Positions 1 to 5,431 are shown, numbered from the stretch's first letter. The stretch: DNA of 8,692 nt from JAEXNA01 sp050486105 (GCA_050486105.1 JBJHCR010000278.1:1-8692); one strand, 5' to 3'. Translations and numbers: made by a program. Notes: generated from the sequence alone by a model not told the origin.

Positions 1-11
1 GTCCATATCAG

Positions 12-236
12 TGCAACGTCTGTGAAGTTCGTCCCTACTGAATGGTGGTCAGGCGCCGGGAACCCGCGCTTGCGTGGGTGGCCACGTCCGCGTGGGTGAT
101 GCAAGGAGAAGCGAACGCTTAATACCAGGCGTATTTGAGTGAGCTTCGACGCTGCGAGAGAGGATGCATGGCCGCCAGGGCTAGGGACGAATTTTGCAGA
201 CGTTGTACTAGGCCCGGCAGCTTGGCGATCGCTGCC
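12..236 (+). ncRNA. Candidate structured RNA, class unknown
   Basis: No convincing gene lies here. The plus strand instead shows a run of short perfect hairpins: 62-79 (ACCCGCG stem with CTTG loop, one G-T pair), 82-95 (CCACG/CGTGG, TCCG loop), 109-120 (AAGC/GCTT, GAAC loop), 121-135 (AATAC/GTATT, CAGGC loop) and 216-236 (GGCAGC/GCTGCC, 9-nt loop) just past the hicB stop. Closely spaced tetraloop stems are typical of catalytic or guide RNAs. It could be a fragment of group II intron domain I or a solitary omega-RNA/HEARO-type RNA, but I recognise no diagnostic core for either. The 5' end may lie outside the window. The boundaries are arbitrary, and the strand is inferred only from where the stems look best. 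Confidence 0.3.
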
Positions 237-680
237 CTAAGAAGCCTTTGAGAATGAGACCTTGATGCGATAACCAAAGGTCTTGGCGATCCTATTCAAA
301 GTCTCTAGGGAGGCATGGTTCTTATGGGGATCTTCCCAACGAGCATAGGTCGGTTGGCTGACCTGCATGATTCGTGCGGCTTGGCTTTGTGTCATTCCCG
401 CGTTCTTTCTCATCTTGCGCACAGTCAAAGCGATGGCTACCGGTAGGAATGGGATCACCGAATCCTCTCCCTCTTCAGGTTCACGGGCCTCCTCTAAGGC
501 TTCTTCAGGTCCAAAGGACAAGATGTAGGCTGTCAGACACTCCTCAGCCTCGATCTGCACTTGTGCAAAACTCTCGGCGCAGGTCATAATGCAGCCTCCG
601 CCTCCCAAGCCGGGAAACTCAGCGTTCCATCCGCCCTCTTCATCCTGAAAGTAGCGGACAGGATAACTCACCAATTCCAT
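237..680 (-). CDS. hicB: HicB-family antitoxin with C-terminal HTH
   Basis: This is the antitoxin partner of the adjacent HicA toxin. It should bind and block HicA and repress its own operon. The 147-residue protein has the usual two-part HicB layout. Residues 1-55 form the degenerate RNase H-like HicB fold, with the Y-F-x-D-E-x-G-G-W start and the E-F-P-G-L-G-G strand typical of the family. Residues about 86-134 form an XRE/Cro-type helix-turn-helix (MTQSQAARIMQVSQPTYARW at 96-115). An acidic linker (58-73) joins them. The start is supported by a strong Shine-Dalgarno (AGAGGAGG, complement of 687-694) six bases before the ATG, placed inside the end of hicA. Only one base separates the hicA stop from this start, so the pair is translationally coupled. 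The order is toxin first, as in classical hicAB. The protein looks intact. Confidence 0.9.
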   Translation of the reverse strand: MELVSYPVRYFQDEEGGWNAEFPGLGGGGCIMTCAESFAQVQIEAEECLTAYILSFGPEEALEEAREPEEGEDSVIPFLPVAIALTVRKMRKNAGMTQSQAARIMQVSQPTYARWEDPHKNHASLETLNRIAKTFGYRIKVSFSKAS

Positions 681-681
681 C

Positions 682-876
682 TCATTCCTCCTCTGCTAGC
701 AACTTGAGAGCGGCGTGGAGAACACCCTTTGAGACATCTTTACTGCCGTGAATAGGAATAGAGAATCTTTTTGTTCCCTTCATCATAATGTGATGACTCC
801 CAGTGACGCCCTTCAATTGCCAGCCAGCCTTTTCAAATCTCTTCTTCAAGGCCTTGCCGCTCACTTTATCTAACAT
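682..876 (-). CDS. hicA: HicA toxin, mRNA interferase
   Basis: This small (64 aa) double-stranded-RNA-binding-fold toxin is expected to cleave mRNA or tmRNA and arrest translation until neutralised by HicB. Visible family features are the N-terminal helix (GKALKKRFEKAGW), the G-S-H-H strand with presumed catalytic His28, and the I-P-I-H-G-S-K-D-V-S-K-G segment (residues 40-51) that precedes the last helix. A longer reading frame runs up to 993, but its extra 39 residues read backwards through the vapC remnant and have no HicA similarity. The ATG at 876 gives the standard HicA length and N-terminus, so I chose it. There is no Shine-Dalgarno before it. A TATAGC hexamer at 891-886 lies 9 bp upstream, which suggests a nearly leaderless mRNA controlled by the palindrome at 875-890. 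Confidence 0.9.
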   Translation of the reverse strand: MLDKVSGKALKKRFEKAGWQLKGVTGSHHIMMKGTKRFSIPIHGSKDVSKGVLHAALKLLAEEE

Positions 877-890
877 AGCAAATGTGCTAT
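875..890 (-). promoter_or_regulatory. Palindromic operator at hicA start
   Basis: ATAGCA and TGCTAT form a perfect 6-bp inverted repeat with a 4-bp spacer. It overlaps the hicA ATG (876-874) and the likely -10 hexamer TATAGC (891-886). The placement suits an autoregulatory site for the HicB helix-turn-helix, which would block RNA polymerase directly. I see no good -35 box. The upstream DNA (901 onward) is derived from, or abuts, the vapC remnant. The inverted repeat is seen directly; the operator role is inferred. Confidence 0.55.
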
Positions 891-916
891 ACTCGATCAA
901 CCCGCTGCCTTCTGGG

Positions 917-1044
917 TGTCCCTCAAGAGTCACCCGTACTGGCAACACCCTGCTGCTCGAAGGAATTTGACAGTTTGCCACCGTGAACACCAAAGACTTC
1001 CAGGAGTTCGGCTTCGAGAAAGTCTGAAATCCCCTAGAGCCTTA
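917..1044 (+). pseudogene. Truncated vapC (PIN) paralogue remnant
   Basis: This is a dead 3' piece of a PIN-domain toxin gene closely related to the intact vapC at 5677-6111. It encodes recognisable fragments: S-L-K-S-H-P-Y-W-Q-H, then, in another frame, the family's T-V-N-T-K-D-F-Q-E-F-G-F-E-K-V ending. Relative to the intact gene it lacks 98 bp between two ACACCTTG direct repeats, which shifts the frame. It also has two nonsense changes: CGA to TGA near 967-969 and TGG to TGA near 1024-1026. Over the last 86 bases (961-1046 against 6027-6112) I count 7 mismatches, about 92% identity. The PIN N-terminus with its first acidic residues is absent. The left end runs into the hicA promoter, so the hicAB module or an earlier rearrangement removed the 5' half and any partner vapB. 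Confidence 0.88.
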
Positions 1045-1061
1045 AAATCTCCCTCCCGTTC

Positions 1062-1130
1062 TCTGCGTCTCCTGTGGCTCCGTGTGGTAAATCCCCCCAG
1101 GAAAAGGCTTCACTGGGAGGCGCGAAGAGA
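1062..1130 (+). repeat. Intergenic CTCTGTG-type repeat, copy A
   Basis: The core GGTAAATCCCCC, a short gap, then AAAAGGCTTCAC (1086-1113) recurs at 5331-5356. Here the core is flanked by a CTCTGCGTCTCCTGTG left arm and a roughly complementary right arm (CACTGGGAGGCGCGAAGAG), so the whole can fold into an imperfect long hairpin. It begins about 20 bases after the vapC remnant. Elements rich in CTCTGTG/CACAGAG are common in intergenic DNA of many phyla. I cannot name this one or say whether it is mobile. Confidence 0.55.
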
Positions 1131-1174
1131 AAGAGGCAATGAGGGAATTCCCTCGCTGCAGCGAAACTATCGCT

Positions 1175-1429
1175 ATGGAGTTGCATCTCGAAGCGGCAGC
1201 GGAACTCTGGGCCAAGAGGGTCCCGTTCTGCAGAGAGTTGTCCGGGGATGCCGCCGAATAAGTGGCACGAGTTGGTGAATAAACCAACCGACGCGGATGC
1301 CTTGCTCGACCGAATGCTGAGCGGCGTAACCCAGATCCATCTGAAGGGAGACTCGTTACGATGAACACCATAAACCAAGAACTCGATGGCCGTCTGACTC
1401 TCCGGCTCCCCGAAGAACTCCTACTATAA
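1175..1429 (+). pseudogene. Decayed small gene(s), unrecognised
   Basis: Three short plus-strand frames overlap in series: 1175-1261 (28 aa, MELHLEAAAELWAKRVPFCR...), 1248-1364 (38 aa, MPPNKWHELVNKPTDADALL...) and 1361-1429 (22 aa, ending L-D-G-R-L-T-L-R-L-P-E-E-L-L-L). The second and third are joined by an ATGA overlap, and an AGGGAG motif lies 10 bases before the third start. All three look protein-like, with alternating charged and hydrophobic residues. The simplest reading is one small gene of about 85 codons broken by frameshifts and stops, possibly an antitoxin: the last piece faintly recalls AbrB-type or ribbon-helix-helix starts. Two genuine micro-ORFs remain possible. I do not recognise the family. 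Confidence 0.35.
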
Positions 1430-1466
1430 CTGAGACATCGTACTTGGTGTGGCAACATTTCTTTTG

Positions 1467-1511
1467 AGGCAATTCGCGAAATTGCCTTTGGGGGTTTGGA
1501 AAGGTTAAACT
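1467..1511 (+). promoter_or_regulatory. uma2 promoter with overlapping palindrome
   Basis: A perfect 8-bp inverted repeat (AGGCAATT, 5-base spacer, AATTGCCT; 1467-1487) contains a candidate -35, TTGCCT (1482-1487). After 18 bp comes TAAACT (1506-1511), a TANNNT-type -10. Six bases separate it from the ATG at 1518, so the transcript would start at or next to the start codon. No Shine-Dalgarno is visible. The palindrome is not followed by a T-run, which argues for an operator over a terminator. Confidence 0.45.
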
Positions 1512-1517
1512 ACATCC

Positions 1518-2099
1518 ATGAGCATCGCCCAACAGATCGACTTTGTTTCCGTTGAGGAATATCTCGCATCTGAGCTTGACTCACCGGTCAAGCATGAATA
1601 CCTGGGTGGTGTCGTCTACGCGATGAGTGGAGCGACAAACGCTCACAATCGAGTAGCGACTAACTTGACTTCAACCTTTTGGGCTAGGCTCAGTGGGCCC
1701 TGCGAGCCCTTCAATTCGGACACCAAGATTCGTATCCGCCTTCCCGGGAATACGCGGTTTTACTATCCTGACGCCTCCGTTATCTGCCGCTCGAACCCAC
1801 CTAAGGATGCTTTTCAAGATGCACCCACAGTGGTGGTTGAGGTGCTTTCGGATTCCACTCGCCGCCTAGACCTCGGGGAAAAGAAAGATGCCTACTTGAC
1901 CATTCCCACGCTCGAAGTCTACCTCCTCGTGGAGCCAGAGATTCTCAAGGTGATAGCTTACCGGCGTACCGAAGAGGGCTTCGTGAAAGAGGTTTGGCAG
2001 CAGTTCGACTCTGTTTTGCCTCTGCCGGAAGTGGGTGTGGAACTGCCTTTGCGGGAGATCTATAGGAACGTAGACATCATCGGCGGTGCCATAGGCTAA
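1518..2099 (+). CDS. Uma2-family PD-(D/E)XK nuclease-fold protein
   Basis: This 193-residue protein belongs to the Uma2/DUF820 family, restriction-endonuclease-fold proteins that are widespread in multiple paralogues. Many family members keep the catalytic set but their substrate is not established. Seen here are the N-terminal helix with V-E-E-Y-L and K-H-E-Y-L-G-G (Glu27), the Y-Y-P-D-A-S-V strand (Asp85), the V-V-V-E-V-L-S strand (Glu108), the S-x-S-T-R-R-L-D-L motif and E-K-K-D-A-Y (Lys122/Lys123). This is the expected D-ExV-K active-site arrangement, so it may be a competent nuclease. The length is normal for the family. The ATG at 1518 gives the usual S-V-E-E-Y-L N-terminus. It is a single-gene unit, flanked by a decayed gene on the left and a hipB-like gene 147 bp downstream on the same strand. 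Confidence 0.85.
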   Translation: MSIAQQIDFVSVEEYLASELDSPVKHEYLGGVVYAMSGATNAHNRVATNLTSTFWARLSGPCEPFNSDTKIRIRLPGNTRFYYPDASVICRSNPPKDAFQDAPTVVVEVLSDSTRRLDLGEKKDAYLTIPTLEVYLLVEPEILKVIAYRRTEEGFVKEVWQQFDSVLPLPEVGVELPLREIYRNVDIIGGAIG

Positions 2100-2148
2100 A
2101 AAGCCAAACGACCGAAGTCATCCTAAGTCAGCTCGGCCTCCAATATCA

Positions 2149-2173
2149 CCAGTGGCACTTGCGTTTTCACTGG
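2149..2173 (+). other. Hairpin in uma2-hipB intergenic gap
   Basis: CCAGTG (2149-2154) pairs with CACTGG (2168-2173) across a 13-base loop. A second small palindrome, GGCT-AAAA-AGCC, spans the uma2 stop (2093-2104). Neither is followed by a clear T-run, so I do not call a terminator. Their role is unknown. Confidence 0.3.
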
Positions 2174-2204
2174 AATACGCACACAAAGACGTCTTCTGGG
2201 CTTT

Positions 2205-2248
2205 TATACCAGATAAAGGATAAACTTGATTTATACCGCATGAGGTAT
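2205..2248 (+). promoter_or_regulatory. hipB-like promoter and paired operators
   Basis: TTTATACC occurs twice in direct orientation (2203-2210 and 2230-2237), 27 bp apart. The right copy pairs with GGTAT to form ATACC-N6-GGTAT (2233-2248), which overlaps the first ATG at 2247. The left copy is followed by an imperfect partner, GGATA (2218-2222). This recalls the TATCC-N8-GGATA operators of E. coli HipB, although the half-sites differ. TATACC at 2232-2237 can act as the -10, which would give an almost leaderless message. Repeats are seen directly; regulation is inferred. Confidence 0.5.
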
Positions 2249-2498
2249 GATGAGAACACATGAAATTCTAGCCACTAGCGCCGATCAGCTCGGCCAGATA
2301 CTCAAAGGCGTTCGCACGAACCTCGGCCTTACCCAGGAACAGCTCGGTCGCGAGGTGGGCTTTCATCAGAAAGAGATCTCCAAGATGGAAAACGGAATGA
2401 GCCGAACCACCGTCGAGCGCCTCTTTCGTTTGTTGTCTGCTCTCGAATTCGAACTCCTCGTCCGACCTTGTGAGGCCGATTTAGAGCGAGGCTGGTAA
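2247..2498 (+). CDS. hipB: HipB-like XRE-family repressor/antitoxin
   Basis: This 83-residue protein is essentially one XRE-type helix-turn-helix (about residues 14-70). The recognition region is G-L-T-Q-E-Q-L-G-R-E-V-G-F-H-Q-K-E-I-S-K-M-E, and the C-terminal strand L-E-F-E-L-L-V-R-P is typical of HipB antitoxins, which dimerise through it. HipB normally represses its own operon and holds the HipA kinase inactive. The identification is supported by the HipA-derived sequence that begins 3 bases after the stop. Two adjacent ATG codons (2247 and 2250) could both serve as the start. I report the first; AGG at 2243-2245 is too close to favour it. With its toxin broken, the repressor may now be an orphan regulator. 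Confidence 0.8.
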   Translation: MMRTHEILATSADQLGQILKGVRTNLGLTQEQLGREVGFHQKEISKMENGMSRTTVERLFRLLSALEFELLVRPCEADLERGW

Positions 2499-2501
2499 CT
2501 C

Positions 2502-2694
2502 TTGGCCCGCGTCAAAAACCTTGCAGTATGGATGAACGGCCCTTCTTCGACACCAGAACACATGGTTACGGCCAATAGGCTCCACCCCGACAACCCATAT
2601 TCTCAAACTTCCCGTAGGCAAGACTCCAGAGGCCACAGAGCTTACTTCAAAATGTCCCGAGAAAACTCTATCCCTCTCCTCCTCCCCTCTTTGA
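2502..2694 (+). pseudogene. hipA remnant, internally deleted and truncated
   Basis: HipA kinases are about 400 residues or more and sit directly after hipB. Here a TTG start 3 bases after hipB opens M-A-R-V-K-N-L-A-V-W-M-N-G (2502-2540), the classic HipA N-terminal strand. Only 22 bases later, in the +1 frame, W-x-R-P-I-G-S-T-P-T-T-H-I-L-K-L-P (2563-2613) appears, which is the HipA signature normally found over 100 residues further in. The intervening part of the N-lobe is therefore deleted with a frame change. After about 2620 no HipA similarity continues, and the frame stops at 2692-2694, so the whole catalytic C-lobe is missing. It cannot make an active kinase. The break coincides with a CTCCAGAG...AGAGCTT sequence (2624-2643) shared with the DNA after vapC. 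Confidence 0.8.
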
Positions 2695-2700
2695 TGCCTC

Positions 2701-5061
2701 CTAGGGTCTTTCGATCAGGCCTAACATTGAGTTGTAAGCCGGAAAGTCCGGCGGAACACCAACCCTTATATGATTTTCACCTGCACAGTGAAGATGAAAG
2801 ACCTCCCACTGATCCTCATCTTGGGGTGAGTCGAGTTTGTAGGATTCGGAATAGGTGTCCCTTCCCGCGCTCGGACATGCTGGGATTGTGAACAAATAAT
2901 CGGGCGCCAACACCCCGATATTGTCCGGATACTTACCTGCGTGGTCGGTGGCGTACATCTCCAGTGCCGTTCCGATGTTCTTCAGGTTAGACTTACAAGC
3001 CGTCAGTTGACCTTGACCACGAGCCCTGACGAAGTTCGGAACGAGAATCGCGCCACTCAAGCCTAACAAACTTGCTCCAGACACACCCACTGAGCGGTAG
3101 TGGATCCCGGTTGGCTTGACCACAAGACAGGACGCTCCATCGAGGCGATTCAGTCGTCCACGCACCATTTCAGTCAGAGACAGACCAAATTTGGCTTTGT
3201 CTGAATCGCCCTTCTTCAGATTCTTCACCAGGGCATCGTGAGCAGGTTGAAGGTCTAGGTAGTCAAGGTAAACGATCCCTGTCGGAGACCAGGAGAGCAG
3301 TTCTTTGACGGGACCCTTCTCGGCCAGATTGCCCGAGGAAGTGTCCAGCAGGCTTGGACCATTGGGGCCATAGCTAAAAATAGCCAGAGGGGTTTCCTTG
3401 TTGGTGAGTTTGAAAGAGACCCCTGGTATAAGCATTGGCAATGAGTACTCTTGTTCGGCACCTTCGACCGGGGGTTCTCCACCGATCTGGATCAGCTTGT
3501 TAAGAAAAGCGTGGGCCGATTCCGGGTTTGCTAGCGTGGCGACCACCACCGTGGATGGCTCCTTTGGCCCTGACTCTTCCTCGGGTTCTTCCGGAGCAGA
3601 AGCTACGACAGGACCTTCGTTCAGCCCTACGAGTCCGTCGTACTTGGGATAGTTGGCCTCCGTTTCAGAGTGAAAGTGACCCTGACATTCGAATTGATAG
3701 AAGTCCTGGTATCTATGTTCCTCATTGGCGGGGGCGTCGGGGCCGGTCTGCAGACTTGCCGAATAGGTATCCCTCCCGGCGGCGGGACACGTGGGAATGG
3801 TACGCAGGTAGTTAGGAGTCAGTGGGTCCATGCTAGAAGGGTATCTGCCGGACCAGTCCGTTGAGTACATCTCCATGGCAGTCCCGATGTTCTTCATATT
3901 GCTTTTGCAGGCCACAAACTGTCCCTGACCCCTAGCTTCGGTGAAATCATCGGAAACTGTATCGGCCAAGATTCTCATGGCATCTCCGGCCACCGTAATA
4001 TCGCCCTGAAACGCTGCCCAAGGGTCTCCTTGAGACATCAGGCCCACACCGGCAAGCGATGCCTGGGCTCGGTATTCGGGAGTGGCCATGGCGGCTTTTA
4101 TGAGTACATTGACCAACCACTTCAAGTCTAAGCTGTGAGCATTAGTAACGTTGCCGGAGACGGACTTGAGTGTGCCCCCGCTGAGCACGCCGGGCTTGAG
4201 AATTTCCTGGGCCAGCTCCGACTCGCCGCTAACCTTTGTGAATGCATCGATTCCGAAGTTGACGAAATCGACCGTAGCGATCCCGTACTCGAAAGCTGAG
4301 AGTTCGGTGAACGTCTTTTCATCGGTGCCAGGTAGTTCGGCTGCTTGCATCTGCCCTACCAACTGGCTGATGTCGGCGAACACAAACGCTCCGGCGCCCT
4401 CTATCTTTAGCTGTGCTAGACCGTCCTGAAAGTTGGGGTTTGAGTCCAAGCCTTGGTTCCCGGCTTTGATAGAAGTCATGACCTTCTTGGCGTTCTCTTC
4501 ATTGTCGGCCACATAAAGCCAGACATCATCATACCCCACGAAGAGTGAATCCGGGCCGATGGCTATGAACTTCAGGCCGTCGATATCGTGCTCGGTGACC
4601 GGTTCTGAATAGCTTTCGGCTTGATTCTTCCACCAGGCCCCAAATTCCGCCGAGTTGGAAAGTCCAAGGGTACCAATAAAACCAGGATCCTCCGGCGTTT
4701 GCCCCAGGCTAACGGCGAAGAAGCCGCGTCCATCGAAAAGAGCCAGCCACTGCTCCAGGGGCATTCCAAGTTCTTCTTCGAAATCTTGGAACCGTTGCCG
4801 ATCCTCATCCTCGAGCTGGCTCTCGAGTTCTTTAAGTTCTTGAGCCAAACCTACGTAGTCGAGTTGGCCATTGAGGTCCCAAGCCCAAGCAGCTTGAGAG
4901 TCGGCGGGGATAAGCTTGGCCATCTCGAGTGCTGAACCCGATCCTCTTGGGAAGTCTGACTTGCGGGTGAATAAGAAGAAGGCCACGGCGGCCAGGATTA
5001 CTAGGATGATGCCGATGACGGCTGCTGCGCTACCGCGCGATTTTTTGTTAATGGTTTGCAT
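2701..5061 (-). CDS. Membrane-anchored DUF3352-like protein with two pilin-type modules
   Basis: This 786-residue protein is anchored by one N-terminal transmembrane helix (13-31) after a basic N-terminus, so its bulk should lie outside the cytoplasmic membrane. The first third (I-P-A-D-S-Q-A-A-W at 51-59, then L-F-D-G-R-G-F-F-A-V-S at 108-118) resembles DUF3352 proteins, whose role is unknown. Two modules, at residues 376-478 and 679-783, share A-R-G-Q-G-Q-(L/F), (A)CKSN(L/M)KNIGTA, E-M-Y, I-P-x-C-P-(A/S)-A-G-R-D-T-Y-S and an N-Y/F-P-x-Y end. Each has three matching cysteines (385/425/459 and 689/729/759). This is the globular domain of type IV pilin-like proteins; before the second copy, G-A-I-L-V-P-N-F-V-R-A-R (670-681) even keeps the pilin helix ending. 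There is no prepilin peptidase site. A proline/glutamate-rich linker (484-503) separates the halves. The GGAGG 6 bases before the ATG (complement of 5066-5070) fixes the start. Function is unknown. Confidence 0.8.
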   Translation of the reverse strand: MQTINKKSRGSAAAVIGIILVILAAVAFFLFTRKSDFPRGSGSALEMAKLIPADSQAAWAWDLNGQLDYVGLAQELKELESQLEDEDRQRFQDFEEELGMPLEQWLALFDGRGFFAVSLGQTPEDPGFIGTLGLSNSAEFGAWWKNQAESYSEPVTEHDIDGLKFIAIGPDSLFVGYDDVWLYVADNEENAKKVMTSIKAGNQGLDSNPNFQDGLAQLKIEGAGAFVFADISQLVGQMQAAELPGTDEKTFTELSAFEYGIATVDFVNFGIDAFTKVSGESELAQEILKPGVLSGGTLKSVSGNVTNAHSLDLKWLVNVLIKAAMATPEYRAQASLAGVGLMSQGDPWAAFQGDITVAGDAMRILADTVSDDFTEARGQGQFVACKSNMKNIGTAMEMYSTDWSGRYPSSMDPLTPNYLRTIPTCPAAGRDTYSASLQTGPDAPANEEHRYQDFYQFECQGHFHSETEANYPKYDGLVGLNEGPVVASAPEEPEEESGPKEPSTVVVATLANPESAHAFLNKLIQIGGEPPVEGAEQEYSLPMLIPGVSFKLTNKETPLAIFSYGPNGPSLLDTSSGNLAEKGPVKELLSWSPTGIVYLDYLDLQPAHDALVKNLKKGDSDKAKFGLSLTEMVRGRLNRLDGASCLVVKPTGIHYRSVGVSGASLLGLSGAILVPNFVRARGQGQLTACKSNLKNIGTALEMYATDHAGKYPDNIGVLAPDYLFTIPACPSAGRDTYSESYKLDSPQDEDQWEVFHLHCAGENHIRVGVPPDFPAYNSMLGLIERP
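2713..3027 (-). repeat. Pilin-type module, second copy
   Basis: This is the coding segment for residues 679-783. It is a diverged copy of the segment at 3628-3936, with the three cysteines, the K-N-I-G-T-A-x-E-M-Y helix and the C-P-x-A-G-R-D-T-Y-S loop conserved. The copies match better as protein than as DNA, so the duplication is old. Confidence 0.7.
3628..3936 (-). repeat. Pilin-type module, first copy
   Basis: This is the coding segment for residues 376-478, homologous to 2713-3027. Unlike the second copy it has lost the hydrophobic pilin helix: only D-F-T-E-A-R precedes G-Q-G-Q. Confidence 0.7.
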
Positions 5062-5172
5062 AACCCCTCCGATGGCCTGATCTTATGTGGTTCGCTCAAG
5101 AATCCTCCAGCGAGTATCTCGAACCCCTGCCACACTTTGGCCTGCCCCTGGCTCTATATCCTGGCGAATTGA

Positions 5173-5208
5173 CCAGGGAAGGGGCTGGGATCCCAGGGAA
5201 ATCCCTGG
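5173..5208. other. Overlapping palindromes in intergenic region
   Basis: The 12-bp perfect palindrome CTGGGATCCCAG (5185-5196) overlaps a second inverted repeat, CCAGGG-AAAT-CCCTGG (5193-5208). CCAGGGAA also occurs as a direct repeat at 5173-5180 and 5193-5200. The two stems are mutually exclusive. No T-run follows on either strand, so neither is a standard terminator. The rest of 5062-5330 shows nothing I can identify. Confidence 0.45.
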
Positions 5209-5330
5209 AGTGTTTAGGCTCTTTCTCACTCCAACCAGCCCGACTACCGCCCTGATGGGACGCACAACTGAGCAAAAGAACTCCTTGCAGCCCTCGACGA
5301 TCCCTAGGTCGACCGGTCTGTGCCCTCCAT

Positions 5331-5356
5331 GGTAAATCCCCCGAAAAAGGCTTCAC
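5331..5356 (+). repeat. Intergenic repeat, copy B
   Basis: GGTAAATCCCCC-GAAAA-AGGCTTCAC matches 1086-1113 apart from a 2-base difference in the spacer. It is followed by GCAGAG, the start of the CACAGAG-type arm, but the longer arms seen in copy A are reduced here. It sits upstream of the vapBC promoter. Confidence 0.6.
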
Positions 5357-5396
5357 GCAGAGATAATCCGAGTTCCCCAGGTCTCTTCACACCACT

Positions 5397-5425
5397 TTGA
5401 CATCACACTTACCCCAATGTAAGAT
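5397..5425 (+). promoter_or_regulatory. vapBC promoter, likely leaderless, with operator
   Basis: A perfect -35 TTGACA (5397-5402), a 17-bp spacer and TAAGAT as -10 (5420-5425) are followed by only 6 bases before the vapB ATG (5432). The expected transcription start is the A of ATG itself, and there is no Shine-Dalgarno. The inverted repeat CTTAC-N6-GTAAG (5408-5423) overlaps the -10. It is a natural site for the VapB ribbon-helix-helix to repress its own operon. This is the best promoter in the window. Confidence 0.7.
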
Positions 5426-5431
5426 CGAGTC

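Noticed and set aside
877..993. N-terminal extension of hicA
   Set aside because: The extra 39 residues are antisense to the vapC remnant. The ATG at 876 gives the normal HicA length and has the operator over it.
916..1278. A 120-codon plus-strand reading frame
   Set aside because: It starts in the vapC remnant and then runs in the wrong frame through the intergenic repeat. Only its first ten residues are PIN-derived.
1034..1458. Two minus-strand frames of 114 and 138 codons
   Set aside because: They overlap each other in different frames, cross the repeat and the vapC remnant, and show no domain-like pattern or Shine-Dalgarno.
1467..1487. Palindrome upstream of uma2 as a terminator
   Set aside because: It is followed by TTGGGGG, not a T-run, on the plus strand, and there is no T-run on the minus strand. 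It overlaps a candidate -35.
5083..5356. Short overlapping frames on both strands in the 5062-5431 gap
   Set aside because: They are mutually overlapping, proline/arginine/serine-rich, and run through palindromes and the repeat. Nothing supports a gene.
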